Origin: Oscillospiraceae bacterium
GTDB lineage: Bacteria; Bacillota; Clostridia; Oscillospirales; CAG-272
Reading direction: 5' to 3'
Assembly: GCA_015063645.1 (NCBI GenBank)
Contig: SVTS01000009.1
Span: forward strand, 1 to 51,832
Length of the DNA stretch: 51,832 nt
Part shown: positions 50,425 to 51,832 of the stretch, piece by piece
Layout of the letters: every line of letters begins with the position of its first letter
How positions within the stretch are numbered: position 1 is the stretch's first letter
The notes under the pieces: generated by a model
Databases searched by the model: none
What the model was told of the DNA's origin: nothing
Seen by the model: the letters and a program-made list of their open reading frames with translations, nothing else
Made by a program: the position numbers and the translations under genes

Positions 50425-51264
50425 TCAGGCAAAGAAATCAAACACACGGGGAATCTCGCCCAGCATCACCATAACGGGCATTACGCAGAGAACGCTGTCG
50501 AAGCGATCCAGAATGCCGCCGTGTCCCGGAAGAAGATTGCCGTAGTCCTTGATGTTATACTTACGTTTGATATAGGAAGCGATCAGATCACCCACCTGAG
50601 AGACAACGCTGATAATCATTCCCGCCACAAACAGTGCTCCGTAGTGCACTTCGGTGATGCCGGAATCAATCAGAGAAACGATAAATCCAAAGGTGACTGC
50701 CGCGATTCCGTCAAAGATTATGCCGCCGATACAGCCTTCCACGGTTTTCTTGGGGCTGATATCGGGAATCAGCTTATGCCGTCCAAGGAATCTGCCGGTG
50801 AAATATGCCGCCACATCCGACCCCCATGGACCGAACATTGCCATAAAGAAAATATAGATACCGAAGTCACGGTCACGCACCAGAATCATGCAGATAAATG
50901 CTGTCACAACATACAGCACGCCCATAAATGATGCGGCGATCTTCTCCACGTCCAGCTGTCCGTGGGAGAAAACGCCCAGGGCGAGCAGGAGCATCAGGTA
51001 TGCGAACATGAGCATCATATATGTGGCAAGAAAGCTGTGACGGGAGGAAAAAAGGCGAACCAACTGAGGCATTGCCACCGCCAGCGCGTAGGCAGGCAGG
51101 GAAATCCGCCGGATCTTCTCCGTTCCGATACATTTCAGCATCTCATAAGTGCCAATCAGGGAAAGAGCGGATACAGCGACAGGAAGAATAATCGTATCCG
51201 AGAAGAAATAAACGGGGAGAATAATTACGATAAATACTATCCCGGTCAAAGTACGTTTCAGCAT
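50425..51264 (-). CDS. cdsA: Phosphatidate cytidylyltransferase
   Basis: 279 residues, about eight membrane helices. CdsA signature near the C-terminus: SQVGDLIASYIKRKYNIKD followed by LPGHGGILDRFDS, and before it SPKKTVEGCIGG. Makes CDP-diacylglycerol from phosphatidic acid and CTP for phospholipid synthesis. The start at 51264 follows GGAAGG; the GTG at 51279 is part of the SD region and was rejected. Lies between uppS and dxr, as in many Firmicutes. Confidence 0.96.
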   Translation of the reverse strand: MLKRTLTGIVFIVIILPVYFFSDTIILPVAVSALSLIGTYEMLKCIGTEKIRRISLPAYALAVAMPQLVRLFSSRHSFLATYMMLMFAYLMLLLALGVFSHGQLDVEKIAASFMGVLYVVTAFICMILVRDRDFGIYIFFMAMFGPWGSDVAAYFTGRFLGRHKLIPDISPKKTVEGCIGGIIFDGIAAVTFGFIVSLIDSGITEVHYGALFVAGMIISVVSQVGDLIASYIKRKYNIKDYGNLLPGHGGILDRFDSVLCVMPVMVMLGEIPRVFDFFA

Positions 51265-51292
51265 AACGGTACCTTCCACTTCAATTTTGGAC

Positions 51293-51832
51293 TTATCCGA
51301 TACTGCCGTACCGGCGTTTTCTGCGTGAGAATTCTGTCACTGCGGCATGCAGTGTCTCCACGGAGACATCCGGCCACAGGACATCGGTGAAAAAGAACTC
51401 CGCGTAAGCCGCCTGCCAGAGCAGAAAATTGGACAGTCGGTATTCGCCCGCCGTACGGACGATCAGATCGGGATCACTGCAGTGCGCCGTATACATGGCG
51501 GAAGACAGATCCGCTTCGGTAAATTCTGTTTTGCCGGATGCGGCAAGCTGCGCAGCAGCACGGACGATTTCCGCCCGTCCGCCGTAATTCAGCGCGATAT
51601 TGAGAAGAAGACGGTTGTTTTTCGTCAGCTCCTCCAGAGAACGGCATTTCTCCGCCAGTGCGGGATGCAAACCGTCCTTATCCCCGAGAAATACGTAGCG
51701 AATGTTGTTCTCATCGTTGCCGGTAACGGCATCCCTGATAAAGGAATCGAGAAGCCGCATGATAGCGTTGACCTCTCCTGCGGGGCGTTTCCAGTTTTCC
51801 GTGGAAAATGCATACACGGTCACTGTATAATG
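51293..51832 (-). CDS. uppS: Isoprenyl transferase / undecaprenyl diphosphate synthase (5' end outside window)
   Basis: The frame is open to the window edge, so the N-terminal ~60 residues with the catalytic Asp are missing here. Visible: VYAFSTENWKRP, NIALNYGGRAEI and DLIVRTAGEYRLSNFLLWQ with Arg residues that bind pyrophosphate, then YAEFFFTDVLWPD and the C-terminal RRKRRYG. It is a cis-prenyltransferase that builds the C55 carrier lipid for peptidoglycan. First visible gene of the operon leading into cdsA (28-base gap). Confidence 0.96.
   Translation of the reverse strand, partial: HYTVTVYAFSTENWKRPAGEVNAIMRLLDSFIRDAVTGNDENNIRYVFLGDKDGLHPALAEKCRSLEELTKNNRLLLNIALNYGGRAEIVRAAAQLAASGKTEFTEADLSSAMYTAHCSDPDLIVRTAGEYRLSNFLLWQAAYAEFFFTDVLWPDVSVETLHAAVTEFSRRKRRYGSIG

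Overview
The window reads as a chromosomal segment of a spore-forming, low- to mid-GC Gram-positive bacterium of the Clostridia, probably a gut Oscillospiraceae/Ruminococcaceae-like organism. Four things point there: a PolC-type replicative polymerase, spoIVA behind a sigma-E-like promoter, many consensus sigma-A promoters (TTGACA, 17 bp, TATAAT), and strong AGGAGG-type ribosome binding sites. Placement below class level is inference. I see no rRNA, tRNA, CRISPR array, phage gene or transposase gene. The window cuts thiC at its left edge and uppS at its right edge.

Layout. 1-1300: 3' end of thiC and a deleted ECF-transporter S-component remnant. 1300-4800: CPBP protease and flavin reductase (coupled, minus strand), then a 650-base non-coding stretch with divergent promoters, a highly folded leader and a 206-bp MITE-like insertion, then an EamA permease and a small membrane protein. 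5000-6900: a lipoprotein alpha/beta hydrolase with tandem WWIG repeats. 7000-9300: AraC regulator plus MFS transporter. 9300-11450: ECF sigma factor overlapping a large membrane protein, a candidate anti-sigma factor. 11600-11970: threonine ammonia-lyase remnant. 12100-16870: MATE exporter and a MacB-like ABC pair. 16990-19750: operon of an ACT-ACT-metallo-beta-lactamase fusion, a small lipoprotein and a methyltransferase. 19830-23230: polA and an MBL-fold hydrolase. 23300-25470: second FtsX/ATPase pair.

25500-36200 is rich in carbohydrate-related genes: GH99-like protein, sugar isomerase/epimerase, DapA-superfamily aldolase, BNR/sialidase-like protein and GH92 mannosidase, mostly without signal peptides. 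Interleaved are a lipase-like hydrolase, a small alarmone synthetase and a secreted transglutaminase-like protein. 36250-42600: spoIVA, a beta-lactamase-fold serine hydrolase, and an operon of nucleoside hydrolase, EamA and MFS transporters.

42600-51832 is a conserved minus-strand housekeeping operon, uppS-cdsA-dxr-rseP-ispG-polC. It links the MEP isoprenoid route, undecaprenyl carrier and phospholipid synthesis, site-2 proteolysis and replication, with ispG and polC coupled through a TAATG overlap. The most unusual items are the MITE inside the EamA 5' leader, the three-way-junction leader of the flavin reductase operon, face-to-face promoters between two divergent genes (39376-39464), an intrinsic terminator abutting the SD of the GH99-like gene, the ACT-ACT-MBL fusion, and the glycan cluster with an aldolase of altered active-site motif.
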